Of a stretch of 33,631 nt of DNA, positions 18,651 through 27,046 are shown piece by piece. The notes below the pieces were generated by a model, which saw only the letters and a program-made list of their open reading frames with translations, searched no databases and had not been told where the DNA came from. Both the position numbers and the translations under genes were made by a program. Each line of letters begins with the position of its first letter. Positions within the stretch are counted from its first letter, which is position 1. Source of the DNA: an uncultured Clostridia bacterium (GTDB taxonomy: Bacteria > Bacillota > Clostridia > Lachnospirales > Lachnospiraceae); the NCBI GenBank assembly GCA_947304065.1, contig CAMZAI010000003.1:1-33631 (forward strand). The letters run 5' to 3'.

Positions 18651-19975
18651 AAAAAGTGTGCCAACGGATATTGAAGCTGTTGAAAAAACTTGGGGCGCGG
18701 GATTTTCCGGTCAAAAGGGAAAGCCTTGAGCGGCTGAATGTAAACGGGGACGCGGATGAAGCGCAGGATGAGCAGGCCTGCAGATGCATTGCCTGTATGC
18801 TGGCGATCGCGGCAGCGACAGTCCTGATAGCGGCCGCAATATGGATCGGGAGTACGGCGGTCATCAACAGAGGAAGGCTGGCCAGAAAAGAAGCCGGTGA
18901 AGGCAGCAGCGGATATGAACTGGAGGTCGCAAGGGAAGGCAGCGAACCCGAGCAGATCACGGTGAATGTCAGCGAGCAGAGGTACGAGGGCGAGGAACTG
19001 GAGCGCTTTTTCGGGGAGGCTTTCAAGAAACTGGAAAAAGCAGTTCTTAACGGCAACGCATCCGCGGAAGAAGTCTGCGAAAGGCTGGATTTTGTCGATA
19101 CGATCGAAGGAACCCGGATCAAAGTGACGTGGCCCGACATTGACAGCACGTACTTTTATTCGTCAGGCGCGATCGTGTATGAAGCCGTGACGGAGCCGGT
19201 TATCGTCAGTCTTACGGCCAGGCTGGAGTACTACGATGAAGTACGGATATATTCGTTTCCGGTACGTCTCGTCGGAAAGCTCGAAGACGCGGGCGCCGCG
19301 TTTTCAAGGAAGCTGAACGAGCTGTTGGCAAGGGAAGATAAGGACAGTGCGGACAGTCCGTGGTTCAATCTTCCTACAGCTGTAGAAGGAGAAGGCATAG
19401 ACTGGAGCGAAAAAGAAGAGAAGAAGTGTCTGTGGGTGTTCCTCCTCGGATTCGGAGCAATCACCGCGGTGATCCCGGCGATGCGTTCCGATATCGCTGG
19501 AAAAGAGAGGAAGCGCGAGCAGGAAATGATGAGGGATTATCCGGACATCGTAACAAAGTTCGTGCTTCTCGTGACCGCGGGGATGACCTGCCGCGCGGCA
19601 TGGGAAAAGATCTGCGGGGATTATCTGAACGGAAAAGGCAGGAAAAGATACGCCTATGAAGAGATGCTGAGGAGCGCGCGGGAACTGCGTTTCGGCGCGA
19701 GCGAGGCGAAGGTGTACGAGGATTTCGGAAAACGCTGCGGAATTGCAGCCTACCGCAAGCTGGGAGTGCTTCTCGCGAATAACCTAAAACGGGGAAGCAG
19801 GGATCTGACCGGAGTACTTGAGCAGGAAGCGGCAGAGGCTGTCGAAGGGCGTATCGCCGAGGTCAGGAGACAGGCCGGTGAAGCCGGGACCAAACTGCTT
19901 CTGCCGATGTTCGGGATGCTGTGTCTGGTATTTGCGATCGTTATGGTGCCGGCGTTCTCATCGTTCGGAGGATAA
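18647..19975 (+). CDS. tadC: TadC-like type II secretion system F protein with large N-terminal extracytoplasmic region
   Basis: C-terminal DYPDIVTKFVLLVTAGMTCRAAWEKI ... GSRDLTGVLEQEAAEAVEGRIAEVRRQAGEAGTKLLLPMFGMLCLVFAIVMVPAF. TTG start overlaps the previous stop. Confidence 0.82.
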   Translation: MKKVCQRILKLLKKLGARDFPVKRESLERLNVNGDADEAQDEQACRCIACMLAIAAATVLIAAAIWIGSTAVINRGRLARKEAGEGSSGYELEVAREGSEPEQITVNVSEQRYEGEELERFFGEAFKKLEKAVLNGNASAEEVCERLDFVDTIEGTRIKVTWPDIDSTYFYSSGAIVYEAVTEPVIVSLTARLEYYDEVRIYSFPVRLVGKLEDAGAAFSRKLNELLAREDKDSADSPWFNLPTAVEGEGIDWSEKEEKKCLWVFLLGFGAITAVIPAMRSDIAGKERKREQEMMRDYPDIVTKFVLLVTAGMTCRAAWEKICGDYLNGKGRKRYAYEEMLRSARELRFGASEAKVYEDFGKRCGIAAYRKLGVLLANNLKRGSRDLTGVLEQEAAEAVEGRIAEVRRQAGEAGTKLLLPMFGMLCLVFAIVMVPAFSSFGG

Positions 19976-20035
19976 GCGGCACAACATAAATGAAGGTCTG
20001 ATCTGAATTTTTCAGCAGAGCGGAAAGGAAGAAAG

Positions 20036-20209
20036 ATGAAAGAGAAGAAAAGGTTTTTTGCGGACAACAAGGGGGTTACCAGCATTGAGATCGTGTTAAT
20101 CCTGGTGGTGATCATAGCTCTTGTCGTGATCTTTAAGGACCAGATCGTGCAGATCGTTGAAAAGGCGTTCCGGAGCATTACCGCAAATACGGACGCGATC
20201 CTTAACTGA
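20036..20209 (+). CDS. Flp/Flp1-like type IVb pilin, 57 aa
   Basis: MKEKKRFFADNKGVTSIEIVLILVVIIALVVIFKDQIVQIVEKAFRSITANTDAILN. SD GGAAAGGAAGAA. Absent from the supplied track because it is short. Confidence 0.87.
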   Translation: MKEKKRFFADNKGVTSIEIVLILVVIIALVVIFKDQIVQIVEKAFRSITANTDAILN

Positions 20210-22656
20210 TGCCGGGAAAGAGAGTTTCGGGCAGCATCACTGTGTATCTGGCGCTGGTCTTTGTGCTGATGCTCTCATTGATCGCGGTGAGCCTCGAAGC
20301 GGCTGCTGCGGCGACATTGAGGAGCAGGGCCGAAGCGGCTCTGGCGTCAGGGATGGAGAGTGCGCTTGCGGATTATTACAGACCTCTTTTCGACCATTAC
20401 GGGATATTTGCGCTCGATCTGGGGTACGGAGAGACAGTTGCGGACACGGAGGAACTTGAAAAAAGAGTTCTGCGGTATGCCAAAGCGAATTCCGGGGGAT
20501 GCGACGTTGCTGACTGCACAGTGAACAGCCTCGAACCGATCACCTCCGAGGGAGGGGAATATTTTATCCGGCAGGCGATTGAAGCCGAGAAAGTGACCAT
20601 GGCCGGGGGGCTGATCGAAAGTCTTGGAGAAAAGCTCGGACTGATCGCGGGACAGAGCGACGTGAATACTGTGCTTATGAAAAAGACCGGGATTGAAGAA
20701 GAGCTTGCAGGGGTTGATATCTACACGGCCGAGCTTATGGGACTGATAGACGGAGTGGAGATAGATACCGGCATGATCCTTGAGGGAAAGGGAGTTTACA
20801 GGATCAGGAACACCTTTGTCAAAAGGTTTATGGCAGGGAGCACGGACAGTATTTCCGTCGGGATCAACAGCCCGAAGATCTATGAGAAGCTTAAGGGGAA
20901 ATATTCTAATCCTGTAGAAAGAACGGCAGAGTTGAGCCGCATGGCAGAAGAATACGCTGCCCTTCTGGCGGAAGCCGAGGCGGCGACCGCGACAGCGGAA
21001 GCAGAGATCACGCCTCTTAAGGAGGAACTGAAGCTGCTCCTGGAAGCGATCGCACAGGCGGAAGCGGAGGCCGAAGCGGACGCCGGATCGGGCGAGGTGC
21101 CTGAGGACGATCCTAACGAATCTGAAGAAGACGATGTCATAAAGGGACTCAGGGCAGCAGCGGAGGAACTCTCCGAAAGGATCGGAGCTTTGGAAGCTGA
21201 ACAGGCAAAAGTCCATGCGAAGGCGTCCACGGCCGGGCGGGAATGCGGAAATCTCGCGGGAGAGCTCAAGACGCTTTACCTGGAGACCGTTTCGTGCCTG
21301 AAAGAAACCGAGAATGCAGCACGTTCGGCGCTTGAGCTGACCGAAAGCCTGCGCCCGAAGGTTGAGGGCTTTGAACAGATGTTGGGATCCATGCAGGGAG
21401 TGCTTGACGAAGAGACACTGGAGCAATTCTCAGGCTCGGTTTCGGCGATGAAGGAATACGTCGGGCTCGGGAGCGATATGAAGGTGGACTTCGAAAAGAT
21501 CCGGGCGACGGCACTGTCCGACAGGCAGCTGCTGGACGGTAATCTGGCAGTTGAGAAACTTGACTTTCCCGAAGAAACATCCGAAGCGGCCGAAAAATGG
21601 AGCAGGCAGCTTGCGGTGCTCGGGGAAAGGATGAAGGCGTTCTCTTATGAAGGGATGACCTTTGATTATGCTTCTTTTGAGGCTGTTGACGCCGAAGATA
21701 TCATACTCGATGGGATAACCGGCTTTGTACTTGAACCGCTTTCGGATATGTGGCTCGGTTTCCTGCTGGAAGATGCGGACTCACTTTCCGAAGCTGAGCT
21801 GAATACTTATCTGCTGCCTGTGCTTGACGGGAAAGAAGAGCCGGAAGAGGCGGAACAGGCAGCGGAAGCGCCGATGTTTGAGCAGTTGTGCGGAATAATG
21901 AGCGAGGGGATATCAAAGCTGTACGGCAAAGCGGTTTTCGACATGTATCTTTACGATCATTTCAACAGCTATACGGATCCCGGAAGAATGTGCGCGTCGG
22001 TGCTGAAATACGAGCAGGAATATCTGCTCTGCGGCAGTGAGAACGACCGGGTGAACCTGGCCGGCGCAATGGCGCAGATACTGCTGCTAAGGATGATCCC
22101 CGCGGGAATATTTGTGTTTACGGATTCCGAAACAACCTCGAAAGCGGGCGCTGCGGCGCAGTCGGTCGCGGGATTTACGGGCCTGCCGTTCCTGGTGATG
22201 CTTGTGAAATCTCTTATCCTGACGGTCTGGGCGTTTGAGCAGGCGGTGGTGGAAACAGCTGCGATCGCGCGCGGGAAAAGGGTTCCGGTTCTCACGTCGA
22301 AGGAGTCTTTCTGCATCGGGATGAATGAACTCCTGTCGTTCTCAAAAGAGCTTGCCCACAGTAAGGCAAGAGCTTTTAAAGAGGGCGGGCCGTCGCTCAC
22401 ATACGAGGAATACCTTTATGCGCTGCTGCTCGTGAGGAAGAATGAAACACTTGCCGGAAGAGCGCTGAACCTGATCCAGGAGAATATCAGGTATGCTTAC
22501 GGCGACACATTTCTTATAACCAATTGCATCGTCGGCTTCGAAGCCGGGGCCGGTTTCTCCTTCGGTGCGATGTATCTGACGAACTTCCCGGGACGGGGCA
22601 AAGACAAAAGTATCAGCGGATACTCGGTCAATGTGAGTTCCCGAAGATCATACTGA
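20209..22656 (+). CDS. DUF5702-like Tad-locus surface protein, 815 aa
   Basis: N-terminal GSITVYLALVFVLMLSLIAVSLEAAAAATLRSRAEAALASGMESALADYYRPLFDHYGIFALD. Starts in the TGATG of the pilin stop. Ala/Glu-rich coiled-coil. Confidence 0.8.
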   Translation: MPGKRVSGSITVYLALVFVLMLSLIAVSLEAAAAATLRSRAEAALASGMESALADYYRPLFDHYGIFALDLGYGETVADTEELEKRVLRYAKANSGGCDVADCTVNSLEPITSEGGEYFIRQAIEAEKVTMAGGLIESLGEKLGLIAGQSDVNTVLMKKTGIEEELAGVDIYTAELMGLIDGVEIDTGMILEGKGVYRIRNTFVKRFMAGSTDSISVGINSPKIYEKLKGKYSNPVERTAELSRMAEEYAALLAEAEAATATAEAEITPLKEELKLLLEAIAQAEAEAEADAGSGEVPEDDPNESEEDDVIKGLRAAAEELSERIGALEAEQAKVHAKASTAGRECGNLAGELKTLYLETVSCLKETENAARSALELTESLRPKVEGFEQMLGSMQGVLDEETLEQFSGSVSAMKEYVGLGSDMKVDFEKIRATALSDRQLLDGNLAVEKLDFPEETSEAAEKWSRQLAVLGERMKAFSYEGMTFDYASFEAVDAEDIILDGITGFVLEPLSDMWLGFLLEDADSLSEAELNTYLLPVLDGKEEPEEAEQAAEAPMFEQLCGIMSEGISKLYGKAVFDMYLYDHFNSYTDPGRMCASVLKYEQEYLLCGSENDRVNLAGAMAQILLLRMIPAGIFVFTDSETTSKAGAAAQSVAGFTGLPFLVMLVKSLILTVWAFEQAVVETAAIARGKRVPVLTSKESFCIGMNELLSFSKELAHSKARAFKEGGPSLTYEEYLYALLLVRKNETLAGRALNLIQENIRYAYGDTFLITNCIVGFEAGAGFSFGAMYLTNFPGRGKDKSISGYSVNVSSRRSY

Positions 22657-22757
22657 AAAGGATAATGATCGATATCTGTCCTTGATCTGCAGGCATTTCT
22701 CCCAATTCTAACCTATATCTTCTCTCTCCGGCGGGGTACTGTAAATCAAGAACAGTT

Positions 22758-23624
22758 ATGGATCATTATCCATTGGTGAGGGCTTTGAAAAAAAGAAGAG
22801 AGTTTAAGGCTTCGCTTACGGCGGAAGCCGCGCTTGCGTTTCCTGTTTTCTTCTTTGCGGTGATGGCGCTGTGCTGCCTGTTCCTGTATATGGAGGCGGA
22901 AACCGCGATAGGGGAGGCAATGCTCGAGACGGCCAGATGTGTGAGCGTTTATGGGGATATTGTCTCAGGGGCAGAGGAGAAGGCAGAGGAAAAAGGAACG
23001 ATCGCCGGAATTGCCGCCGATATCCTCGAAGGAGCTGCGGTCGGGACGATCCTCACGGAGAATCTGAAGGACCATCCGATAGCAGTAAATACCGTAGTAG
23101 GCGGCCTGTCGGGAATATCCCTGAAAGGATCCGACATTTGCACCGATGACGGCTGCCTGCATCTGGTATGCTCCTATGAATTGAGGTCTCCGGTCACGGG
23201 CCTCGGATTGCCGGGCATTAAGGGCAGTAGTGAGATCGTATACAGATATTTCACAGGAACGGCAGCCGACAGTCTTCTTGAGGAGAGCGAACAGGAAACC
23301 GAACCGGAAGAGGAAACGGTCTATAAGACCGAAACCGGGACCGTTTATCATGTTAGACTGACATGCCCCAGCCTTAAGCTTCATATTCTGACGACGACGC
23401 CCGGAGAGGTGAACGGACAACGGAACGAGTACGGCGGGAAGTATTATCCATGCGAAAAATGCGCTTCGGGCGAGACGCCCGAGGTGATCTACATTACAAC
23501 GGACGGAGACAGATATCATTACAGATTGGACTGCAGCGGCCTGAAACGTACGATAACGGAGATAAAAAAGTCGGAAGCGGACGGGTTGAGGCCCTGCAAA
23601 AGGTGTGGGGAAAAGGGAGATTGA
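22758..23624 (+). CDS. TadE-like pseudopilin with duplicated C-terminal H/C...PCxxC module
   Basis: FKASLTAEAALAFPVFFFAVMALCCLFLYMEAE pilin-like N-terminus. C-terminal YHVRLTCPSLK...YYPCEKC and YHYRLDCSGLK...LRPCKRC. Start is uncertain (TTG 22785 possible). Confidence 0.75.
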   Translation: MDHYPLVRALKKRREFKASLTAEAALAFPVFFFAVMALCCLFLYMEAETAIGEAMLETARCVSVYGDIVSGAEEKAEEKGTIAGIAADILEGAAVGTILTENLKDHPIAVNTVVGGLSGISLKGSDICTDDGCLHLVCSYELRSPVTGLGLPGIKGSSEIVYRYFTGTAADSLLEESEQETEPEEETVYKTETGTVYHVRLTCPSLKLHILTTTPGEVNGQRNEYGGKYYPCEKCASGETPEVIYITTDGDRYHYRLDCSGLKRTITEIKKSEADGLRPCKRCGEKGD

Positions 23625-24037
23625 GTTTTTCTGTGGTCATGGGGATCTATCTGCTGGCGCTCGCGGCAGAGGATATGTTTAAAAAGAGCGTTCCGCTTTT
23701 TCTGCTGGCAGCGGGCGCGATACCTGCGGCGGTATCTTTTTTTACCGGACAGAGGCCATCCCTTGCGGACAGGGGATTGGGACTGGCCGCGGGACTCGTG
23801 CTGCTCCTTGTAGCGAAGCTCAGCAAAGAAATGATCGGCTTCGGTGATTCCGCAGTTTTGAGCATAGCCGGGATAACGCTCGGACTTCGGATGACAGCGG
23901 TAATGACGGCGCTTTCGCTTTTTCTGCTCCTGATATATGCGGTCGCGATGCTTGCGAGGGGGAGGCTGCACAGAAAAAGCAAAGTGCCTTTCCTGCCGTT
24001 TGTTTTTGCGGGATATATGCTGATGCAGTTTATGTAG
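23621..24037 (+). CDS. A24-like prepilin peptidase (TadV/CpaA-like)
   Basis: YLLALAAEDMFKKSVP and MIGFGDSAVLSIAGITLGLR (GxGD) with several TM segments. TTG 23621 overlaps the previous stop; ATG 23639 is an alternative. Confidence 0.78.
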   Translation: MSFSVVMGIYLLALAAEDMFKKSVPLFLLAAGAIPAAVSFFTGQRPSLADRGLGLAAGLVLLLVAKLSKEMIGFGDSAVLSIAGITLGLRMTAVMTALSLFLLLIYAVAMLARGRLHRKSKVPFLPFVFAGYMLMQFM

Positions 24038-24062
24038 CTTTCATGTGAGAGGTGTGACCGGG

Positions 24063-24521
24063 ATGAAAAGACTTAAAGCCTCGGCGACGGTCGAAGCCGC
24101 GTTTATCATGCCGTTCGTTTTTTTCGCGACGATGGCGTTGATCGTGCTGATACTGATGCTCTATGACAGGATGAAACTGAAGGGCGATATAAGAAGCGTC
24201 CTTGAATACGGACGTATGCGGGCGGATACCGTCGGAACCGTGGATGAGGAAGACTTAAAAAGGATATTCGAAGGGAAGCTTTCGGAAGGATATCTGCTCT
24301 GTGACGTGACCGAAATATCGGTATCGGTCGAAGGAAATAAGTTAACCGCCTCTGCAGTAATCGCGATGAGAAGCCCGGCGGGCGCGGCAGGATTCAGAAT
24401 GCCCGCTTTTTCAAAGGTTGTGTCATGCACGGAAGCGGAAGACAGGGAACAAAGAATGAGGATCATAAGCGCCGGAAAAGAATTGATCGAAAAGGTGGTG
24501 GAACAGGATAATGCAGATTGA
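24063..24521 (+). CDS. TadE-like pseudopilin
   Basis: MKRLKASATVEAAFIMPFVFFATMALIVLILMLYDRMKLKGDIRSVLEYGRM. The track start is a GTG at 24045. Confidence 0.82.
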   Translation: MKRLKASATVEAAFIMPFVFFATMALIVLILMLYDRMKLKGDIRSVLEYGRMRADTVGTVDEEDLKRIFEGKLSEGYLLCDVTEISVSVEGNKLTASAVIAMRSPAGAAGFRMPAFSKVVSCTEAEDREQRMRIISAGKELIEKVVEQDNAD

Positions 24522-25791
24522 ACAATGCAGGAGCCTTGGCAGGCAGAGCATGCGGATCAGCGAAACGGAATATTCGGGAGACCGCAGCGATTTCAGGGAG
24601 CAGATGCTGCTCCACAACAGGGTTGAAGGCATTCTGCCTTTTGAAATAATCAATGAAAACGGATTGCGAATCTATGAGTACTCCGTTATGGGAATGGAAA
24701 CGCTCAAGAGCCTCTGCGCCCACAGAAAGCTCCGGGCGGAGGAACTGAAGTCGGTGTTTTCGGAGCTGCTCAAAAGCGTTTACCACGGTCATGAATTTAT
24801 GCTTCTCGAGGATGATTATGTTGTAACGCCCGAGACCGTTTATACCGACGCAAAGACAAAGACCGAGGTGGCCTATTATTCGGGATACGGAAAGCCGCTG
24901 CGCGACCAGCTTCGCGCGCTCTCCGAGTATATGATGGACAATATCGATTACAAAGACGATGACGCGGTATTGATGATCTATACGTTTTACATGAAAACGA
25001 AGGAAGAGAGCTGTACGATAGAGGATCTGATGGGGATCGTAAACGGCCCTTCAAGGGAGAAAGCGCCGGCGGAGCAGCAGGAAGCAAGGACAGCAGAACC
25101 GATGCCGCCGGTTCGCCCGTTAAGACCCGAAGATCGGGCAGCAGCAATGGCGGAACACGCTGCATTCAGGGAAATAGAGCCCGCAAAGAAAAGCGTTCCG
25201 TTATCTCCGGCAGAAATTGTAAAAGCGGCGCCGAGGGGACTTATACTGACTTCCCTGATGATACCGGCGGCAGCGGTGCTGGTACTGACCGTGCTGATCA
25301 AGACGGGCGTACTGACCAATGCCGTTACGGCAAGGCCTGACGTGACGAAGACCCTGCTTCTTGCGGGAATCGGGCTGATACTCTGTGTTGCCGCGGAGCG
25401 ATTCATCTGGGGACGCTTTGCTTCGGTTGTCAGAGAGAGCTGCAGGACCGCGGCCGAAGCCGAGGACGAAGCAACGCTGATGCTCTGCGATGACGGTATG
25501 GCGAGGTATCCGTTCTCCCTTGTCTCGGACGAATACCCGGCGATAGCCGTCGCAAAGACGCCGTTTTTTGTCGGGAAAGACCCGAAAACCTCGGACTATA
25601 TCTTAAATAAGGCCGGAGTCAGCAGATATCACATGAAGATAGATAAGGAGGGTGAGCAGTATACGGTCTCCGATCTCGGCAGTACGAACGGGGTGTACGT
25701 AAACGGCAAAAGACTGGAAAGTTATAAGCCTCAGGCTGTCCGAAGAGGCGATGAGATACGCATCGCGGCCTGTACATTTTATTGTAATTAA
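24511..25791 (+). CDS. FHA domain protein with DUF6382-like N-terminus and two TM helices
   Basis: FFVGKDPKTSDYILNKAGVSRYHMKI...YTVSDLGSTNGVYVNGKRL is a canonical FHA domain. Overlaps the tadE-like 3' end by 11 nt. Confidence 0.92.
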   Translation: MQIEQCRSLGRQSMRISETEYSGDRSDFREQMLLHNRVEGILPFEIINENGLRIYEYSVMGMETLKSLCAHRKLRAEELKSVFSELLKSVYHGHEFMLLEDDYVVTPETVYTDAKTKTEVAYYSGYGKPLRDQLRALSEYMMDNIDYKDDDAVLMIYTFYMKTKEESCTIEDLMGIVNGPSREKAPAEQQEARTAEPMPPVRPLRPEDRAAAMAEHAAFREIEPAKKSVPLSPAEIVKAAPRGLILTSLMIPAAAVLVLTVLIKTGVLTNAVTARPDVTKTLLLAGIGLILCVAAERFIWGRFASVVRESCRTAAEAEDEATLMLCDDGMARYPFSLVSDEYPAIAVAKTPFFVGKDPKTSDYILNKAGVSRYHMKIDKEGEQYTVSDLGSTNGVYVNGKRLESYKPQAVRRGDEIRIAACTFYCN

Positions 25792-25810
25792 TTTCGCGTT
25801 AGTGTATAAT
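25782..25810 (+). promoter_or_regulatory. Candidate promoter for glpP operon (TTGTAA - 17 nt - TATAAT)
   Basis: TTGTAA 25782-25787, TATAAT 25805-25810. Confidence 0.7.
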
Positions 25811-25814
25811 TAAT

Positions 25815-25837
25815 CCTTGGAATATCGTCCAAGGAGG
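25815..25837 (+). promoter_or_regulatory. Leader hairpin overlapping the glpP Shine-Dalgarno
   Basis: CCTTGG (25815-25820)-aatatcgt-CCAAGG (25829-25834); SD AAGGAGG at 25831-25837; ATG at 25843. Confidence 0.6.
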
Positions 25838-25842
25838 CGCGC

Positions 25843-26409
25843 ATGAACTACTCACTCAGAAACCTGGTTGAAGAATGTCCGGTCATAGCCGCGATCAAAG
25901 ATGAGACGGGTCTGGAGAATTGTCTCGATACGGATATCGGGATCGTCTTCGTCCTTTTTGGCGATATCTGCAGCATTTCGGACATTGTGAACACTCTGAA
26001 GGAGCATGGGAAGATCGCCATGGTCCATATCGATCTGATCACCGGTCTCGGTTCGAAGGAGATCGCGGTGGATTACATAAAGCGCATGACCAGTGCGGAC
26101 GGCATCATTTCGACGAAGCCGCTGCTGTTAAAGAGGGCGAAGGAGCTCGGACTGTTTACGATACAGCGCTTCTTTGTACTTGATTCGATGGCGATAGAGA
26201 ATATTTCAAAGCAGACCGACGTTCACAACACGGATCTTATCGAGATCCTGCCCGGAGTAATGCCGAAGATCATTTCCCGGATCACCGGGATGATCAATAT
26301 ACCCGTTATCGCCGGGGGACTGATCTCGGACAAGGAAGACGTCATCTCGGCACTCGACGCGGGAGCGGTCGCGGTTTCGACCACGAAGCGCGAAGTCTGG
26401 GAGCTTTGA
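25843..26409 (+). CDS. glpP: Glycerol-3-phosphate responsive antiterminator (GlpP family)
   Basis: CPVIAAIKDE, IVFVLFGDICSISDIVNTLKEHGKIAMVHIDLITGLGSKEIAVDYIK, DGIISTKPLLLKRAKELGLFTIQRFFVLDSMAI, EILPGVMPKIISRI, PVIAGGLISDKEDV. Confidence 0.93.
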   Translation: MNYSLRNLVEECPVIAAIKDETGLENCLDTDIGIVFVLFGDICSISDIVNTLKEHGKIAMVHIDLITGLGSKEIAVDYIKRMTSADGIISTKPLLLKRAKELGLFTIQRFFVLDSMAIENISKQTDVHNTDLIEILPGVMPKIISRITGMINIPVIAGGLISDKEDVISALDAGAVAVSTTKREVWEL

Positions 26410-26410
26410 G

Positions 26411-27046
26411 ATGAGAGAGTTTTTGAATGAGATAAAGAAATATGTTACGCCGGTGAACACCGCGATCATCGTGATCACTGTAATCTGCTTCATTGCGCAG
26501 ATCATTGCGGACGAAACGGTTGGGGAGGAGGCCGGGACCTATACCTTTTCCCTTGCATGGTGGCTGGTGTTTGAGGAGCATCAGTATTACAGACTGTTTA
26601 CCTATATGTTCCTGCACGGCGGGCTCGGCCATATTTTCAACAATATGCTGGTGCTGGGCTTTGTCGGGAGTACCGCGGAGCGCATGCTCGGAGGCTTTAA
26701 GTATGCGGCGGCCTATATCGGCAGCGGCCTGGTCGCGGGACTTGCTTCGGCGGCGTACAACAGATGGTGCTTCGCCAGGGCGTCGGAGGCCGGAGGTTAC
26801 TACACATACAGCCTCGGTGCTTCGGGAGCCGTTTTCGGGATAGCCGGAGTCCTGCTCTGGATAGTGCTGGCAAACCGCGGAAGAGTGGCGGGGATCAGCC
26901 TCAGACAGATCGTATTGTTCATGTTTCTGTCGATATATGCCGGAGTCACGAGCGTCGGTATCGATAATACCGCGCATATCGCGGGGGCGGCATTCGGCGT
27001 GGTTAGTGCGATGATTTTATATGACAGGCGCGGAGGTTATGCATGA
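26411..27046 (+). CDS. Rhomboid family intramembrane serine protease
   Basis: YMFLHGGLGHIFNNMLVLGFVG, YSLGASGAVFGIAG (GxSG), VGIDNTAHIAGAAFG. Confidence 0.92.
   Translation: MREFLNEIKKYVTPVNTAIIVITVICFIAQIIADETVGEEAGTYTFSLAWWLVFEEHQYYRLFTYMFLHGGLGHIFNNMLVLGFVGSTAERMLGGFKYAAAYIGSGLVAGLASAAYNRWCFARASEAGGYYTYSLGASGAVFGIAGVLLWIVLANRGRVAGISLRQIVLFMFLSIYAGVTSVGIDNTAHIAGAAFGVVSAMILYDRRGGYA

Noticed and set aside
20347-21426. 359-aa minus-strand ORF inside the DUF5702-like gene
   Set aside because: Shadow ORF opposite a strongly coding, A/E-rich region; no domain features.
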